Below, one piece after another: positions 1-64,000 of a DNA stretch of 64,000 nt. Origin of the DNA: Amorphochlora amoebiformis (Eukaryota > Cercozoa > Chlorarachniophyceae). Under the pieces are notes generated by a model. It was not told where the DNA came from, ran no database searches, and saw only the letters and a list, made by a program, of their open reading frames with translations. Location: NCBI GenBank assembly GCA_054601695.1, contig BAAHQB010000331.1, positions 62,001 through 126,000 on the forward strand. Direction: 5' to 3'. Each line of letters begins with the position of its first letter. The first letter of the stretch is position 1. A program made the position numbers and the translations under genes.

Positions 1-71
1 TCAATATAATATATATATATATATTCATATATACATATAAATATATATACATATATACATATCTATGTTGA

Positions 72-102
<31 letters not shown>

Positions 103-114
103 AATATTTATGTT

Positions 115-19428
<19,314 letters not shown>

Positions 19429-19441
19429 AATGTCGCATATA

Positions 19442-19447
19442 AATAAA
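19442..19447 (+). terminator. Possible polyadenylation signal of the ankyrin gene
   Basis: AATAAA begins 14 nt after the TAA stop. The position is close to the stop but the hexamer is canonical. In an A+T-rich region chance occurrence is possible. Confidence 0.4.
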
Positions 19448-19556
19448 CGCGTAGTGATTCGCAGGAATTGTTAGTATAAATTAAGGCATATTTGAATTTG
19501 ATAGGTGTACAATTATTGGGGTCGAAGATTGCAATTTACATATATATATCATAGTG

Positions 19557-19601
<45 letters not shown>

Positions 19602-19925
19602 TTACGGATCGTGAACATATAATGTATGAATCTACTGCTAATTATGCTACAGTCAAAATTATGATCCTCATTAGGCCAAGATAGCCCTAATACTAGTAAT
19701 ATGATCCCGATTTTAAGACTTGGATACACACACACGTTGAATTCATAAATTCATAACCCATATCATGATAGAGTAACTAGATTGAAATTCTGATCTAGTT
19801 AGGTAACTAGGGTAATTGAGAATCACTGTATGTAGCAAACACTAAATACGATCATAATAAGTTTTTGATTATGATCATCACTTGGGTGATGTGCAAGTCA
19901 GTGGTCGATCACGATCATGTTCATG

Positions 19926-19949
19926 TACGTCTAGTACGTACTAGACGTA
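19926..19949. repeat. Perfect 24-nt palindrome
   Basis: The 24 bases equal their own reverse complement; the core is CTAGTACGTACTAG. It lies between the two convergent genes and could extrude as a cruciform or fold in either transcript. Confidence 0.85.
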
Positions 19950-19957
19950 TGTCAGCC

Positions 19958-20140
19958 GTGAAACGTACGTACGTTTAGTACGTATGTAGGTTTAGTACGT
20001 ATGTACGTTTAGTACGTATGTACGTTTAGTACGTACGTACGAATAGTACGTATGTACATTTAGTACGTACGTACGGATAGTACGTATGTACGTTTAGTAC
20101 GTACGTACGAATAGTACTGTTAAGTACGTACGTACCCAGT
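19958..20140. repeat. GTAC-rich minisatellite, unit about 17-18 nt
   Basis: Around nine imperfect copies of a TTTAGTACGTATGTACG-like unit, alternating GTATGTAC and GTACGTAC. Each unit is itself largely palindromic. Confidence 0.75.
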
Positions 20141-20427
20141 CCGCAGTGATATTGATCCAACGATACGTACGTATGTATCATAGTGACCGCATACATATAT
20201 ATATATCAATGTATTCAACTCTCACATACAATAGTAATGAACATAAAAAGTACTTTTTGATTCTAACACGCGATTGCTATTGATATTGTTGATGAATACC
20301 TGAGATGACGTAGGTATGTATCTATCTATCTACTGTGCACGGCATGAATCAAGACTCGACGTGCCCATGATGCGTGTGCTGACGGCTATGAAAGACTAGA
20401 AAGCGCTAAATTAAACTTACTTCATGA

Positions 20428-64000
<43,573 letters not shown>

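Larger units (their letters stand above)
19429..20427. other. Intergenic region between two convergent 3' ends
   Basis: About 1 kb with no exon that I can support on either strand. It holds the 3' untranslated parts of both genes, one TA array near 19560..19595, a perfect palindrome at 19926..19949 and a GTAC-rich minisatellite at about 19960..20140. A short (TATC)n run lies near 20317..20333. Confidence 0.7.

Overview
This is nuclear DNA of a eukaryote, almost certainly a protist or another lineage with very intron-dense genes. It holds parts of two protein-coding genes facing each other. Both are cut into tiny exons (mostly 30 to 110 nt) with GT-AG introns, and most introns are built from (TA)n arrays, telomere-type (CCCTAA/TTAGGG)n arrays, GA/CT tracts and other simple repeats. 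I see no bacterial operon, rRNA, tRNA or CRISPR. The (TTAGGG)n unit fits animals, fungi, their unicellular relatives and several algal groups, so I do not name a species. Nearly all long open frames in this window (Tyr/Ile, Ser/Leu, Arg/Glu or Gly/Arg/Glu repeats) are translations of microsatellites and are not genes.

Left third (155..19428, + strand): a gene for an ankyrin-repeat protein. I could chain 35 exons with consistent splice phase, giving about 655 residues. Its 5' end lies before the window. It ends at a TAA at 19426..19428, with a possible AATAAA signal 14 nt later.

Middle (19429..20427): about 1 kb between the two convergent 3' ends, with a perfect 24-nt palindrome and a GTAC-rich minisatellite.

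Right two thirds (20428..64000, - strand): the TOR (target of rapamycin) protein kinase, a PI3K-related kinase. I reconstructed 89 consecutive exons (w1 to w89, numbered in sense order from the right edge), about 2,080 residues with one unbroken reading frame. They cover most of the HEAT-repeat region, the FAT domain, the FRB (rapamycin-binding) domain, the whole kinase domain and a complete FATC ending in the classic GWCPFW. Only the N-terminal few hundred residues are missing.

The most unusual feature is a recurrent one. In at least 18 introns the edge of the neighbouring exon, with its splice site, has been copied one to six times into the intron, each copy set between (TA)n arrays. These decoy exon edges are strongest at 24.5-25.1 kb (six copies), 27.1-27.4 kb (three), 1.9-2.2 kb (three) and 6.4-6.7 kb (three). 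Telomere-type repeats also show a gene-dependent polarity: CCCTAA lies on the sense strand of both genes and often runs straight into the acceptor AG, while the two sense-strand TTAGGG exceptions each start just after a donor. This suggests the repeats now serve as pyrimidine tract and CTAAC branch-point sequence. Exon calls rest on reading splice sites, phase and family resemblance by eye; no transcript data were available.
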